From Piscinibacter sp943370595 (lineage in GTDB: Bacteria > Pseudomonadota > Gammaproteobacteria > Burkholderiales > Burkholderiaceae_C): a DNA stretch of 64,000 nucleotides. The translations under genes and the position numbers were made by a program. Below the pieces are notes generated by a model. The model saw only the letters and a list, made by a program, of their open reading frames with translations, searched no databases and was not told the DNA's origin. The first letter of the stretch is position 1; the number at the start of each line of letters is the position of its first letter. Positions 51,734-62,459 of this stretch are shown here, piece by piece. The stretch covers positions 186,001 to 250,000 of the forward strand of contig CALRRO020000009.1 in assembly GCA_943370595.1 (NCBI GenBank), in the 5' to 3' direction.

Positions 51734-52441
51734 TCATCGGACGATCGACTCGACGTCTTCGAGCGTGTTGTGGCGCACGTCGGTGCCCTTGACGATGTAG
51801 ATGATCTGCTCGGCCAGGTTCTTCGCGTGGTCGCCAATGCGCTCGATCGCCTTGGCGACGAACACCAGGTCGATGGACGCCGAGATGGTGCGCGGATCTT
51901 CCATCATGTAGGTGATCAGCTTGCGCATCAGGCCGTCGAACTCTTGGTCGATCTGGTTGTCGTCCTTGATGACTTCCAGCGCCTTCACCGCGTCGAGCCG
52001 CGCGAAGGCGTCCAGCGCCTTGCGCAGCGAGGCCGTGGCCAGGCTGGCTTCGAAGGAAACGTCGGCCGCCGGCACGCGCAGTCGGCTCGACACGCCCGAG
52101 TTGATCAGCCTCTGCACGGTGCGGCCGATGCGTGCCGCCTCGTCGCCCACGCGCTCGAGGTTGCCGATGGTCTTGGAGATCGCGATCAGCAGGCGCAGGT
52201 CGCGCGCGGTCGGCTGGCGCCGCGCGATGATGGTCGACAGATCGCGGTCGATCTCGACCTCCATCTGGTTGACCAGCTCTTCCTGCTTGAGAACCTGCGT
52301 GGCCGTTTCGCCGCTGAAGTTGACCAGCGCGTGGATCGCCTGCGCGACCTGCGATTCGGCCAGGCCTCCCATCTCGAGCACGCGGGTGGAGATGGCGCTG
52401 AGTTCGGCGTCGAACTGCGTGGAGAGGTGCTTTTCGCTCAT
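51734..52441 (-). CDS. phoU: Phosphate signalling protein PhoU
   Basis: 235 residues, two PhoU helical repeats (FDAELSAISTRVLEMGGLAESQVAQAIHALVNF; ALDAFARLDAVKALEVIKDDNQIDQEFDGLMRKLITYMMEDPRTI) with the metal-binding E/D-rich helix pattern. PhoU represses PhoR when phosphate is plentiful and restrains PstSCAB uptake. Position between pstB and phoB is the usual Burkholderiales order. Confidence 0.97.
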   Translation of the reverse strand: MSEKHLSTQFDAELSAISTRVLEMGGLAESQVAQAIHALVNFSGETATQVLKQEELVNQMEVEIDRDLSTIIARRQPTARDLRLLIAISKTIGNLERVGDEAARIGRTVQRLINSGVSSRLRVPAADVSFEASLATASLRKALDAFARLDAVKALEVIKDDNQIDQEFDGLMRKLITYMMEDPRTISASIDLVFVAKAIERIGDHAKNLAEQIIYIVKGTDVRHNTLEDVESIVR

Positions 52442-52457
52442 GGTTCCTGCTCCCGGG

Positions 52458-53243
52458 TCAGCCGAAGCGACCGGTGATGTAGTCCTCGGTGTCCTTCTTC
52501 TTCGGCTTCATGAACAGCTCCGAAGTCGGCCCGAACTCGATCAGGTCGCCCAGGTACATGTAGGCGGTGTAGTCGGAGCAGCGTGCCGCCTGCTGCATGT
52601 TGTGCGTCACGATGGCCACGGTGTAGTCTGCCTTCAGCTCGGTGATCAGTTCCTCGATCTTGCCGGTGGAGATCGGGTCCAGCGCCGAGCAGGGTTCGTC
52701 GAGCAGCAGCACTTCCGGCTTGATCGCGATGCCGCGTGCGATGCACAGGCGCTGCTGCTGGCCACCCGACAGGCCGGAGCCGCTCTGGTCAAGCTTGTCC
52801 TTCACCTCGGTCCACAGCGCGGCCTTCTTCAGCGCCCACTCCACGCGCTCGTCCATCTCGACGCGCGGCAGGTTCTCGAACAGGCGCACGCCGAAGGCGA
52901 TGTTGTCGTAGATCGACATCGGGAAGGGCGTGGGCTTCTGGAACACCATGCCGATCTTCGCGCGGATCAGGCTGACGTCGAGCTTCTTTTCGAGCACGTT
53001 CGCACCGTCGAGGAGGATCTGCCCCTCGGCGCGCTGCTCCGGGTAGAGCTCGAACATGCGATTGAAGGTGCGCAGCAGCGTGCTCTTGCCGCAACCCGAC
53101 GGGCCGATGAAGGCGGTGACCTTGCGCTCGGGGATGTCGAGGTTGATGCGCTTGAGCGCGTGGAAGCTGCCGTAGTAGAAGTTGAGATCGCGCACCGAGA
53201 GCTTCACCTTCTCGGTCACGGGCAGGTCGACTTTCGCGTCCAT
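52458..53243 (-). CDS. pstB: Phosphate ABC transporter ATP-binding protein PstB
   Basis: 261 residues. Walker A GPSGCGKSTLL, signature LSGGQQQRLCIAR, Walker B VLLLDEPCSALD, switch region IVTHNMQQAARCSDYTAYMYLGDLIEFG, which is specific for PstB. It energises high-affinity phosphate uptake. Ten base pairs separate it from pstA. Confidence 0.98.
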   Translation of the reverse strand: MDAKVDLPVTEKVKLSVRDLNFYYGSFHALKRINLDIPERKVTAFIGPSGCGKSTLLRTFNRMFELYPEQRAEGQILLDGANVLEKKLDVSLIRAKIGMVFQKPTPFPMSIYDNIAFGVRLFENLPRVEMDERVEWALKKAALWTEVKDKLDQSGSGLSGGQQQRLCIARGIAIKPEVLLLDEPCSALDPISTGKIEELITELKADYTVAIVTHNMQQAARCSDYTAYMYLGDLIEFGPTSELFMKPKKKDTEDYITGRFG

Positions 53244-53253
53244 GGGGTCGGTC

Positions 53254-54120
53254 TCAGTGTTTGTTGCGGAACAGCACGCGGGCCAGGATGTTCAGGCCGA
53301 GCACGCCCAGCGTGATCAGGAAGACACCCGCCCAGGCCAGCTTCTGCCAGTTCTCGTAGGGGCTCATCGCGAACTTGAAGATGGTCACCGGCAGGCTGGC
53401 CATCGGCTCGCCGAGGTTGCTGGTCCAGAACTGGTTGGACAGCGCGGTGAACAGCAGCGGCGCGGTTTCGCCGGCGATGCGCGCCACCGCGAGCAGCACC
53501 CCCGTCAGCACACCGGCGCGTGCCGACTTCAGCGTGATCGACATGATCACCTTCCACTTCGGCGCGCCCAGGGCGTAGGCCGCCTCGCGCAGCGCATTCG
53601 GGATCAGGCTGAGCATGTTCTCGGTGGTGCGGATGACCACCGGAATGACGATCAGCGCCAGCGCCAGCACGCCGGCCCAGCCGGAGAAGCTCTTGAAGCG
53701 CGCCACCACCACGGCATAGATGAACAGGCCGATGACGATGGAGGGTGCCGACAGCAGGATGTCGTTGATGAAGCGCGTCAGGCTGCCGAGCCAGCCCTTC
53801 TGGCCGTACTCAGCCAGGTAGATGCCGGCCAGCATGCCCACCGGCGTGCCGATCAGCGTGGCCAGCGACACCATCACCAGCGAGCCGAAGATGGCGTTGG
53901 CCAGGCCGCCGGTCTCGGCCTGCGGCGGTGGCGTCATCTCGGTGAAGGTGGCCAGCGCGATGCCACCGATGCCCAGGCGCACGGTCTCGACCAGGATCCA
54001 GACCAGCCAGAACACGCCGAAGGCCATGGCCGCCAGCGACAGCGCCAGTGCGACGCGGTTGACGCGCTTGCGCGAACGGTGCATCGCCAGGCGCGATGCG
54101 TCGAATCCGGCGAGGCTCAT
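53254..54120 (-). CDS. pstA: Phosphate ABC transporter permease PstA
   Basis: 288 residues, six membrane helices. GIYLAEYGQKGWLGSLTRFINDILLSAPSIVIGLFIYAV and the coupling loop IPNALREAAYALGAPKWKVIMSITLKSARAGVLTG identify PstA. ATG 54120 overlaps the pstC stop; the open frame beyond it is a shadow of pstC. Confidence 0.97.
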   Translation of the reverse strand: MSLAGFDASRLAMHRSRKRVNRVALALSLAAMAFGVFWLVWILVETVRLGIGGIALATFTEMTPPPQAETGGLANAIFGSLVMVSLATLIGTPVGMLAGIYLAEYGQKGWLGSLTRFINDILLSAPSIVIGLFIYAVVVARFKSFSGWAGVLALALIVIPVVIRTTENMLSLIPNALREAAYALGAPKWKVIMSITLKSARAGVLTGVLLAVARIAGETAPLLFTALSNQFWTSNLGEPMASLPVTIFKFAMSPYENWQKLAWAGVFLITLGVLGLNILARVLFRNKH

Positions 54121-55139
54121 GAACGTGTTCCTTCGTTGCGCTTCAGGCGCATCAGCAGCAGCTTGGACAGCGTCAGCACCACGAAGGTGATGAAGAACAG
54201 CACCAGGCCGAGGTAGATCAGCGAGGCCTGGTGCAGCCCGGCACCTGCCTCGGCGAACTCGTTGGCCAGCGCCGAGGTGATGCTGTTGGCCGCCTCGAAC
54301 AGCGACAGCGACTCGAGCTGGTTCATGTTGCCGATGACGAAGGTCACGGCCATGGTCTCGCCCAGCGCACGCCCCAGGCCGAGCATGATGCCGCCGACCA
54401 CGCCGGTCTTGGTGTACGGCAGCACCACCTTGTAGACCACCTCCCAGGTGGTCGCGCCGAGACCGTAGGCCGACTCCTTGAGCATCGGCGGCGTGACCTC
54501 GAAGACATCGCGCATCACTGCGGCGATGAACGGGATCACCATGATCGCCAGGATGATGCCGGCCGACAGCAGACCCAGGCCGACGGGCGGGCCCTGGAAC
54601 AGCTGGCCGATGAACGGCACGCCGCCGAAGGCCGACTGCAGCGGCTGCTGCACATAGGTGGCCAGCAGCGGGCCGAAGACCAGCAGGCCCCACATGCCGT
54701 AGACGATCGACGGCACGGCGGCGAGCAGTTCGATGGCGGTGCCCAGCGGGCGCTTCAGCCAGTTCGGCGACAGCTCGGTGAGGAACAGCGCGATGCCGAA
54801 GCTCACCGGCACGGCGATCAGCAGCGCGATGAACGAGCTCATCAGCGTGCCGTAGATCATCACCAGGCCGCCGTAGCGGTCCTGCACCGGGTCCCATTCG
54901 GCCCGCCAAAGGAAACTCAGCCCGTACTCCTTGATGGCCGGCGCGGCGCCGATCACCAGGGACAGGATGATGCCGGCCAGCAATGCCAGCGTCAGCCAGG
55001 CCGCGCCCGTGGCCAGGCCGGCAAAGATCAGGTCCGGCCAGCGCGAGAAGCGACGGACCGGCGGCGGCGTGCCGGCAGAGCCTGGGCGTTCGATGGGCGT
55101 CTCCTGGAGTGAGGCGCCGGCGGGCAAGGTGGCAGTCAT
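54117..55139 (-). CDS. pstC: Phosphate ABC transporter permease PstC
   Basis: 340 residues with a Pro-rich N-terminus and about six helices. LIAVPVSFGIALFLTELSPNWLKRPLGTAIELLAAVPSIVYGMWGLLVFGP and the loop LKESAYGLGATTWEVVYKVVLPYTKTGVVGGIMLGLGRALGET are PstC hallmarks. It forms the channel with PstA. It begins 63 bp after pstS. Confidence 0.97.
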   Translation of the reverse strand: MTATLPAGASLQETPIERPGSAGTPPPVRRFSRWPDLIFAGLATGAAWLTLALLAGIILSLVIGAAPAIKEYGLSFLWRAEWDPVQDRYGGLVMIYGTLMSSFIALLIAVPVSFGIALFLTELSPNWLKRPLGTAIELLAAVPSIVYGMWGLLVFGPLLATYVQQPLQSAFGGVPFIGQLFQGPPVGLGLLSAGIILAIMVIPFIAAVMRDVFEVTPPMLKESAYGLGATTWEVVYKVVLPYTKTGVVGGIMLGLGRALGETMAVTFVIGNMNQLESLSLFEAANSITSALANEFAEAGAGLHQASLIYLGLVLFFITFVVLTLSKLLLMRLKRNEGTRS

Positions 55140-55202
55140 GCGGAATCCTTGGCCGGGCCGGTCAGAACGATCGGCCCGGATTGTCGCAGCCTGGGAAGCA
55201 GG

Positions 55203-56240
55203 TTACTTGAAGGCGACCGGCTTGCCGGACGCGTCCTTGATCTCGCCCCACTGCTTGCGCACCAGATCCTTGACGTTGGCCGGCAGCGCCACGTACTCCA
55301 GCTCGGCGGCCATCGCGTCGCCACTGTTGAAGGCCCAGTCGAAGAACTTCAGCGCGGCCGAGGCGGTGGCCGGCTTGTCCTGGGTCTTGTACATCAGGAT
55401 GAAGGTCGCGCCGGTCAGCGGCCACGAGTCCTTGCCCGGCTGCTCGGTGAGGATCTGGTAGAAGGTCTTCGCCCACTCGGCGCCGGCCGCGGCCGCCTTG
55501 AAGTTGGCGTCGTCCGGCGCGACGAAGTTGCCGGCCGAGTTCTTCAGCAGCGTGTACGTCATCTTGTTCTGCTTGACGTAGGCGTACTCGACGTAGCCGA
55601 TCGAGTTCGGCAGGCGCTGCACGAAGGCGGCGACGCCCTCGTTGCCCTTGCCGCCCGCGCCGGTCGGCCAGTTCACGGCCGTGCCCTCGCCGACCTTGGC
55701 CTTCCAGTCCGGGTTCACCTTCGACAGGTAGTTGGTGAAGATGAAGCTGGTGCCCGAGCCGTCGGCGCGGCGCACCACGGCGATGGCTGCGTCCGGCAGC
55801 GGCACGCCGGGGTTCAGCGCGGTCAGCGCCGGGTCGTTCCACTTGGTGATCTTGCCGAGGTAGATGTCGCCCAGCGCCTGGCCGGTCAGCTTGATCTGGC
55901 CCGGGGCGATGCCCTTGATGTTGACCACCGGCACCACGCCGCCGATCACGGTCGGGAACTGCACCATGCCGTCCTTGGCCAGTTCGTCGTCCTTCAGCGG
56001 CATGTCGGACGCGCCGAAGTCGACCGTCTTCGCCTTGATCTGGCGGATGCCGGCGCCGGAGCCGACCGACTGGTAGTTCATGCGCGCACCGGTCGCCTTG
56101 TTGTAGGCGTCGGCCCACTTGGCGTAGATCGGGGCCGGGAAGGTGGCGCCGGCGCCGGTGATGTCCTGGGCGAAGGCGGCACCGGTCGTCAGGGCGAGCG
56201 AGGTACCGAGAACGAAGCCGAGAACGGAGCGGGAAATCAT
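55203..56240 (-). CDS. pstS: Periplasmic phosphate-binding protein PstS
   Basis: 345 residues with a Sec signal ending AFAQD. Mature start ITGAGATFPAPIYAKWADAYNKATGARMNYQSVGSGAGIRQI and the phosphate-binding VRRADGSGTSFIFTNYLS are diagnostic. It delivers phosphate to PstCAB and initiates phosphate sensing. It is the first gene of pstSCAB-phoUBR. A Pho box and a TAGCAT -10 box lie upstream on the same strand. Confidence 0.98.
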   Translation of the reverse strand: MISRSVLGFVLGTSLALTTGAAFAQDITGAGATFPAPIYAKWADAYNKATGARMNYQSVGSGAGIRQIKAKTVDFGASDMPLKDDELAKDGMVQFPTVIGGVVPVVNIKGIAPGQIKLTGQALGDIYLGKITKWNDPALTALNPGVPLPDAAIAVVRRADGSGTSFIFTNYLSKVNPDWKAKVGEGTAVNWPTGAGGKGNEGVAAFVQRLPNSIGYVEYAYVKQNKMTYTLLKNSAGNFVAPDDANFKAAAAGAEWAKTFYQILTEQPGKDSWPLTGATFILMYKTQDKPATASAALKFFDWAFNSGDAMAAELEYVALPANVKDLVRKQWGEIKDASGKPVAFK

Positions 56241-56289
56241 GGACAGGCCTTTCGTCGTCTATGGGATGGAGGGATGCTAGGAAGTCCAC

Positions 56290-56307
56290 GTGACGATCGT
56301 GTGACAG
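56290..56307 (-). promoter_or_regulatory. Pho box of pstS
   Basis: On the minus strand CTGTCAC (56307-56301) and TCGTCAC (56296-56290) are repeats spaced 11 bp, the PhoB half-site arrangement. A -10-like TAGCAT (56279-56274) follows after 10 bp, so the Pho box takes the place of a -35 element, as in PhoB-activated promoters. It is 50 bp upstream of the pstS ATG. Confidence 0.8.
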
Positions 56308-56347
56308 CGCCACGAGCCTGCCGCGGCGCAAGGCTGATGCCGAATGA

Positions 56348-56376
56348 CTGTCATCAATTCATCATCCCACTGTCAC
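56348..56376 (+). promoter_or_regulatory. Pho box of the fasciclin-domain lipoprotein gene
   Basis: CTGTCAT (56348-56354), a degenerate TCATCAT (56359-56365) and CTGTCAC (56370-56376) are spaced exactly 11 bp apart. A -10-like TAGCCT (56387-56392) follows after 10 bp, the same geometry as the pstS promoter on the other strand. This places the fasciclin gene in the Pho regulon by inference. Confidence 0.75.
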
Positions 56377-56426
56377 ACAGGCGCCCTAGCCTCCCGGCCG
56401 AACCGATCACTCCGGAGGCCTCCTCA

Positions 56427-56915
56427 ATGAAGCACAAGCTTGCCCTGTTCGCCCTGTCCACCACTCTCGCCGTCACCCTGTTGCAGGGCTGCGCCACCCC
56501 CAGCGGCCCGGTCAGCGTCGCCGACACCGCGGCGAAGACGCCGCAGCTGTCCACGCTCAACAAGCTGATCGCCGATGCCGGCCTGGCCGATACCCTGCGC
56601 GGCCCCGGCCCCTACACGGTGTTCGCGCCGTCCGACGAGGCCTTCAAGGCGGTCCCGGCGAAGACGATGGCGGAACTGGCGGGCAACAAGGAACTGCTCA
56701 AGTCGGTGCTGACCTACCACGTCGTGCCGGGCAAGGTGCCGGCCGCCGAGGTCAAGAACGGCAACGTGAAGACGGTCCAGGGCGCTAACGTGGCGCTGGC
56801 GAAGTCCGGCACCTTCGTGACGGTCGAGGACGCCATGGTCACCCAGGCCGACGTTCCCGCCAGCAATGGCGTCGTGCACGTCATCGACCGGGTGCTGATG
56901 CCGCCGAAGAAGTAA
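56427..56915 (+). CDS. Fasciclin (FAS1)-domain lipoprotein, predicted Pho regulon member
   Basis: 162 residues. Lipoprotein signal with lipobox LLQGC, then a single FAS1 domain (STLNKLIADAGLADTLRGPGPYTVFAPSDEAFKAVP; LLKSVLTYHVVPGKV; ASNGVVHVIDRVLMPP). FAS1 proteins are surface or periplasmic adhesion-like proteins; bacterial functions are mostly undefined. A strong ribosome-binding site (GGAGG) precedes the ATG. The gene sits between glmM and pstS and is divergent from pstS, with its own Pho-box-like repeats, suggesting that it is made under phosphate starvation. Confidence 0.92.
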   Translation: MKHKLALFALSTTLAVTLLQGCATPSGPVSVADTAAKTPQLSTLNKLIADAGLADTLRGPGPYTVFAPSDEAFKAVPAKTMAELAGNKELLKSVLTYHVVPGKVPAAEVKNGNVKTVQGANVALAKSGTFVTVEDAMVTQADVPASNGVVHVIDRVLMPPKK

Positions 56916-56942
56916 GCACCGGGCGGCGCCCGCCGCCCTGGT

Positions 56943-58274
56943 TCAGCCTCGCGCGGCGTCGGCCAGTTGCTCGGCGCTGCGGCGCGCCACATTAGCGTCG
57001 CGCGCCTCGACCATCACGCGCAGCACCGGTTCGGTGCCCGAGGCGCGGATCAGGATCCGACCCTCGGCGCCGAGTTCGCGCGTGATGCGCTCCTGGGCTG
57101 CCGCCAGACCGGGGTTCTTCTTCCAGTCGCTGCCGTCGGCCAGCCGGACGTTGATCAGCGTCTGCGGGAACAGCGTCACGCCGCCGATCAGTTCGGCCAG
57201 CGTCTTGCCGGTGCGCCGCACGGCCTGCAGGATCTGCAGCGCGCTGATGATGCCGTCGCCGGTGGTGTGGCGATCCAGCGCGAGCAGGTGCCCGGAGCCT
57301 TCGCCGCCGAGCTGCCAGCCACGCGCCGCCAGTTCCTCGAGGATGTAGCGGTCGCCGACCTTGGCGCGCACGAACGGCACGCCGCGCTCCTTGAAGGCCA
57401 CCTCGACGGCCATGTTGGTCATCAGCGTGCCCACCGCGCCGGGCACGCTCTGCTGCTGCGCCAGACGGTCTGCGACCATCACGTAGAGCAGTTCGTCGCC
57501 GTTGTAGAGGCGGCCAGCCGCATCGACCAGTTGCAGACGGTCGGCGTCGCCGTCGAGCGCGACGCCATAGTCGGCACGATGCTCCTTCACGGCCGCCACC
57601 AGCGCCGCCGGCGCCGTCGCGCCGACGCCGGCATTGATGTTCAGGCCGTCCGGGCTGCAGCCGATCTCGATCACTTCGGCGCCGAGTTCGTGGAAGACGT
57701 TCGGTGCCACGCGCGAGGCCGCGCCATGGGCCGCGTCGACGACGATCTTCAGGCCCTTGAGCGAGAGTTCGTTGCTGAAGGTGCTCTTGCAGAACTCGAT
57801 GTAGCGGCCGCGCGCGTCCTCGAGCTTGCGCACCTTGCCAAGGCGGGCCGAGTCGACCCACTCGGCCGGCTGCTCGAGCATCGCCTCGACCTGCTGCTCC
57901 CAGGCGTCGGGCAGTTTCTCGCCGCGGGCCGAGAAGAACTTGATGCCGTTGTCCTCGAACGGGTTGTGCGAGGCACTGATGACCACGCCGAGACTCAGGC
58001 GCAGCGCCCGCGTCATGTAGGCCACGCCCGGGGTCGGCAGCGGCCCGGTCATCAGCACGTCGACCCCCGCCGATGCGAAGCCGGCTTCCAGCGCCGACTC
58101 GATCATGTAGCCCGAGATGCGCGTGTCCTTGCCGATCAGCACCGTCGGGCGTGTTTCGCTCGCCTTGAGCACGCGGCCCACGGCGTGGCCGAGGCGCAGC
58201 ATGAAGTCCGGCGTGATCGCGCCCTGGCCGACCGTGCCACGAATGCCGTCGGTGCCGAAATAGGTTCTGCTCAT
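56943..58274 (-). CDS. glmM: Phosphoglucosamine mutase GlmM
   Basis: 443 residues. The phosphoserine loop VVISASHNPFEDNGIKFF, metal loop ALDGDADRLQLVD, sugar loop GGEGSGHLL and phosphate-binding RASGTEPVLRVMVEA are all present. It isomerises glucosamine-6-P to glucosamine-1-P for UDP-GlcNAc, peptidoglycan and LPS synthesis. Start TYFGTDGIRGTVG is canonical. It follows folP by 24 bp in the ftsH-folP-glmM operon. Confidence 0.98.
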   Translation of the reverse strand: MSRTYFGTDGIRGTVGQGAITPDFMLRLGHAVGRVLKASETRPTVLIGKDTRISGYMIESALEAGFASAGVDVLMTGPLPTPGVAYMTRALRLSLGVVISASHNPFEDNGIKFFSARGEKLPDAWEQQVEAMLEQPAEWVDSARLGKVRKLEDARGRYIEFCKSTFSNELSLKGLKIVVDAAHGAASRVAPNVFHELGAEVIEIGCSPDGLNINAGVGATAPAALVAAVKEHRADYGVALDGDADRLQLVDAAGRLYNGDELLYVMVADRLAQQQSVPGAVGTLMTNMAVEVAFKERGVPFVRAKVGDRYILEELAARGWQLGGEGSGHLLALDRHTTGDGIISALQILQAVRRTGKTLAELIGGVTLFPQTLINVRLADGSDWKKNPGLAAAQERITRELGAEGRILIRASGTEPVLRVMVEARDANVARRSAEQLADAARG

Positions 58275-58298
58275 TCAATTCCTCCGCGGCGGATTCTG

Positions 58299-59129
58299 TC
58301 AGCCGACCAGTCCCGCGCCATCCCACACCTTCAGGGCGTCCACCGTGGCCGCGACATCGTGCACACGAACGACACGCGCTCCCAGTTGCACCGCGGCCAG
58401 CGCTGCCGCGACGCTGGCGGCGAGGCGCTGGTCGACCGGTCGGCCGGTGATCGCCCCGAGCGTCGACTTGCGCGACCAGCCCACCAACAACGGCCGGCCC
58501 AGCGCCAGCAGTTCGCGCTGCCGGCGCAGCAGCGCCAGGTTGTGTTCGACGCTCTTGCCGAAACCGATGCCGGGGTCGAGCACGATGCGCTGGCCGTCCA
58601 CGCCTCGTGCGTTCAGCACGGCCAGGCGCTCGCGCAGGAAATCGCCGACCTCTGTGAGCACATCGTCGTAGGCCGGACGCTGCTGCATCGTCGCCGGGTC
58701 GCCGCGCATGTGCATCAGGCAGACGCCGCAGGACGCATGGGCCGCGACCGCGTCCTCGGCACCGGGCAAACGCAAGGCGTTGACGTCGTTGACGATGTCT
58801 GCACCGCGTTCGAGCACCTGGCGCATCACCTCCGGCTTGAGCGTGTCGATCGACACCGGCACGCCGAGCTTCAGCGCACCGTCGAGCACCGGCAGCACAC
58901 GCGCCAGTTCCTGCTCCAGAGGCACCGGTGCGGCGCCGGGGCGGGTCGACTCGCCGCCGATGTCGAGGATGTCGGCGCCCTCGGCCACCAGCCTCTCGCA
59001 ATGCGCCAGCGCCGCCGCCGTGTCGTCGTGGCGCCCGCCGTCCGAAAAGGAATCCGGCGTGACGTTCACGATGCCCATCACCTTCGGGCGGCTCAGGTCG
59101 ATGCGGAAGCGCGTGGTCTGCCAGAACAT
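58299..59129 (-). CDS. folP: Dihydropteroate synthase
   Basis: 276 residues. VMGIVNVTPDSFSDGG, ADILDIGGESTRPGA, IVLDPGIGFGKSVEHN and VGWSRKSTLGAITGRP are the pterin, diphosphate and pABA site signatures. The enzyme joins hydroxymethyl-dihydropterin diphosphate with p-aminobenzoate in folate synthesis and is the sulfonamide target. It lies between ftsH and glmM as in most proteobacteria, with a hairpin just upstream. Confidence 0.97.
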   Translation of the reverse strand: MFWQTTRFRIDLSRPKVMGIVNVTPDSFSDGGRHDDTAAALAHCERLVAEGADILDIGGESTRPGAAPVPLEQELARVLPVLDGALKLGVPVSIDTLKPEVMRQVLERGADIVNDVNALRLPGAEDAVAAHASCGVCLMHMRGDPATMQQRPAYDDVLTEVGDFLRERLAVLNARGVDGQRIVLDPGIGFGKSVEHNLALLRRQRELLALGRPLLVGWSRKSTLGAITGRPVDQRLAASVAAALAAVQLGARVVRVHDVAATVDALKVWDGAGLVG

Positions 59130-59156
59130 GCTCGTGTGGACTCTACGAAACGACGA

Positions 59157-59174
59157 ACGGGGCCGAAGCCCCGT
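59157..59174 (-). terminator. GC hairpin between ftsH and folP (weak terminator or attenuator)
   Basis: A perfect 7-bp stem, ACGGGGC (59157-59163) with GCCCCGT (59168-59174) around a 4-nt loop, lies in the 70-bp ftsH-folP gap. On the minus strand it is followed only by a mixed T-containing run, so partial termination or mRNA processing is more likely than full termination. Confidence 0.45.
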
Positions 59175-59199
59175 CCGAAACGGCGTGGACGCGCGTGAC

Positions 59200-61104
<1,905 letters not shown>

Positions 61105-61245
61105 CGCGGCTCCTTTTCCCGGTCAAGACAACGCGGCGGACACGCTTTCCGCCCATTGCCACGGTAGATGTGTGCGATTTTAGTCGACGCAAGCCCCCGC
61201 GCCGTCGAAGTTTCACCCTGGAACGACTGTGTGAATCGGGGCAAA

Positions 61246-61947
61246 TCAGTCACTTGGCGGGGTTTCTTCGAGCTTCCTGCGGTTGGGCTTCAGACCAATC
61301 CCGACCAGAAAGGTTTCCGCGGACTTGTCGCGCGAGGCCTTGGGCTTGATCGGTTTGACGACCCGGAAGCTGTCCTTGAACAGCTTGACGAGCTGACTGT
61401 AGCCGCTGCCGTGGAAGACTTTGCAGACCAGCGCACCGTCGGGCTTGAGGTGGCGCAGGCCGAAGTCGACAGCCAGCTCCACCAGGTGGGCGATGCGCGC
61501 CGAGTCCGAACTTTCGATGCCCGACAGGTTGGGCGCCATGTCCGAGACGACCACGTCGACCGGCCTGCCCGCCACCATCGCGTCGAGTTCGGCGAGTACC
61601 GCGTCCTCGCGGAAGTCACCCTGGATGAAGCGAACGCCCTCGATCGGCTCGAAGTCGAGGATGTCCAGCGCGATGATCGTGCCGTTCAGTTCGCCGACCG
61701 CCGCCCCGCCCGTGCCGGCATCCTTGGGCGCGAACTTGCGCCGCAGGTACTGGCTCCAGGCACCAGGCGTCGCGCCCAGGTCGACGACCAGTTGCCCGGG
61801 CCGGATCAGGTGCAGCGCTTCGTCGATCTCCTTGAGCTTGTAGGCGGCGCGGGCGCGGTAGCCCTCGCGCTGCGCCATCTTCACGTAGGGATCGTTGATG
61901 TGATCGTGAAGCCACGCCTTGTTGAGCTTCTTGCTGCCCGTCTTCAT
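61246..61947 (-). CDS. rlmE: 23S rRNA 2'-O-methyltransferase RlmE (FtsJ)
   Basis: 233 residues. SAM motif VVDLGATPGAWSQYL, VVSDMAPNLSG and VCKVFHGSGY give the catalytic K-D-K arrangement. It methylates U2552 of 23S rRNA in late 50S assembly. It is divergent from yhbY, another ribosome-assembly gene, with a 38-bp shared promoter region, and is followed by ftsH after 141 bp. Confidence 0.97.
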   Translation of the reverse strand: MKTGSKKLNKAWLHDHINDPYVKMAQREGYRARAAYKLKEIDEALHLIRPGQLVVDLGATPGAWSQYLRRKFAPKDAGTGGAAVGELNGTIIALDILDFEPIEGVRFIQGDFREDAVLAELDAMVAGRPVDVVVSDMAPNLSGIESSDSARIAHLVELAVDFGLRHLKPDGALVCKVFHGSGYSQLVKLFKDSFRVVKPIKPKASRDKSAETFLVGIGLKPNRRKLEETPPSD

Positions 61948-61972
61948 TGCGTCTGGACTCTCATGTCGCGCG

Positions 61973-61979
61973 GATAATA
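61973..61979. promoter_or_regulatory. Overlapping divergent -10 boxes of rlmE and yhbY
   Basis: GATAAT (61973-61978, plus strand) and TATTAT (61979-61974, minus strand) occupy the same seven bases in a 38-bp divergent gap. The yhbY transcript would start about one base before its ATG; the rlmE leader would be about 20 nt. Confidence 0.45.
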
Positions 61980-61985
61980 GGCCCC

Positions 61986-62459
61986 ATGCCTGCCATTCAG
62001 CTCACGCCCGCCCAGCGCAAGGACAAACGCGCCGATGCCCACCACCTCGATCCGGTCGTGCTGATCGGGGGCGACGGGCTCACGCCCGCCGTGCGCAAGG
62101 AGGTCGATGCGGCGCTCAACGCCCACGGCCTGATCAAGGTGCGGGTGTTCTCCGACGAGCGCGAGACGCGCGAGGAGATCCTCGCCACGCTGGCCGAGTC
62201 GCTCAACGCCGCGCCCATCCAGCACATCGGCAAGTTGCTGGTGCTGTGGCGCCCGATCCCGCCGAAGGAGAAAGCCGAGCGCGACGACCGCATGCCCGGG
62301 CCGAAAGTGGTCAAGGTGCTGAAGTTCTCGCGCAGCGGCAATCACCGCCCGCAGATCAAGAAGGTCAAGGTGCTGGGCAACCAGCGCCTGGCCGCTGGCG
62401 GCGAACTCAAGCGCGCGAAGAAGCGCGTGACCAGCATCAAGAAGCGCGCGGTCGACTGA
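61986..62459 (+). CDS. yhbY: YhbY-type CRM-domain RNA-binding protein
   Basis: 157 residues. The CRM domain (LTPAQRKDKRADAHHLDPVVLIGGDGLTPAVRKEVDAALNAHGLIKVRV and GKLLVLWRP) is followed by a Lys/Arg-rich tail of about 50 residues that the 97-residue E. coli protein lacks but betaproteobacterial homologues often have. YhbY associates with 50S precursors. ATG 61986 is taken. The 3' end overlaps the convergent membrane-protein gene by 23 bp. Confidence 0.94.
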   Translation: MPAIQLTPAQRKDKRADAHHLDPVVLIGGDGLTPAVRKEVDAALNAHGLIKVRVFSDERETREEILATLAESLNAAPIQHIGKLLVLWRPIPPKEKAERDDRMPGPKVVKVLKFSRSGNHRPQIKKVKVLGNQRLAAGGELKRAKKRVTSIKKRAVD

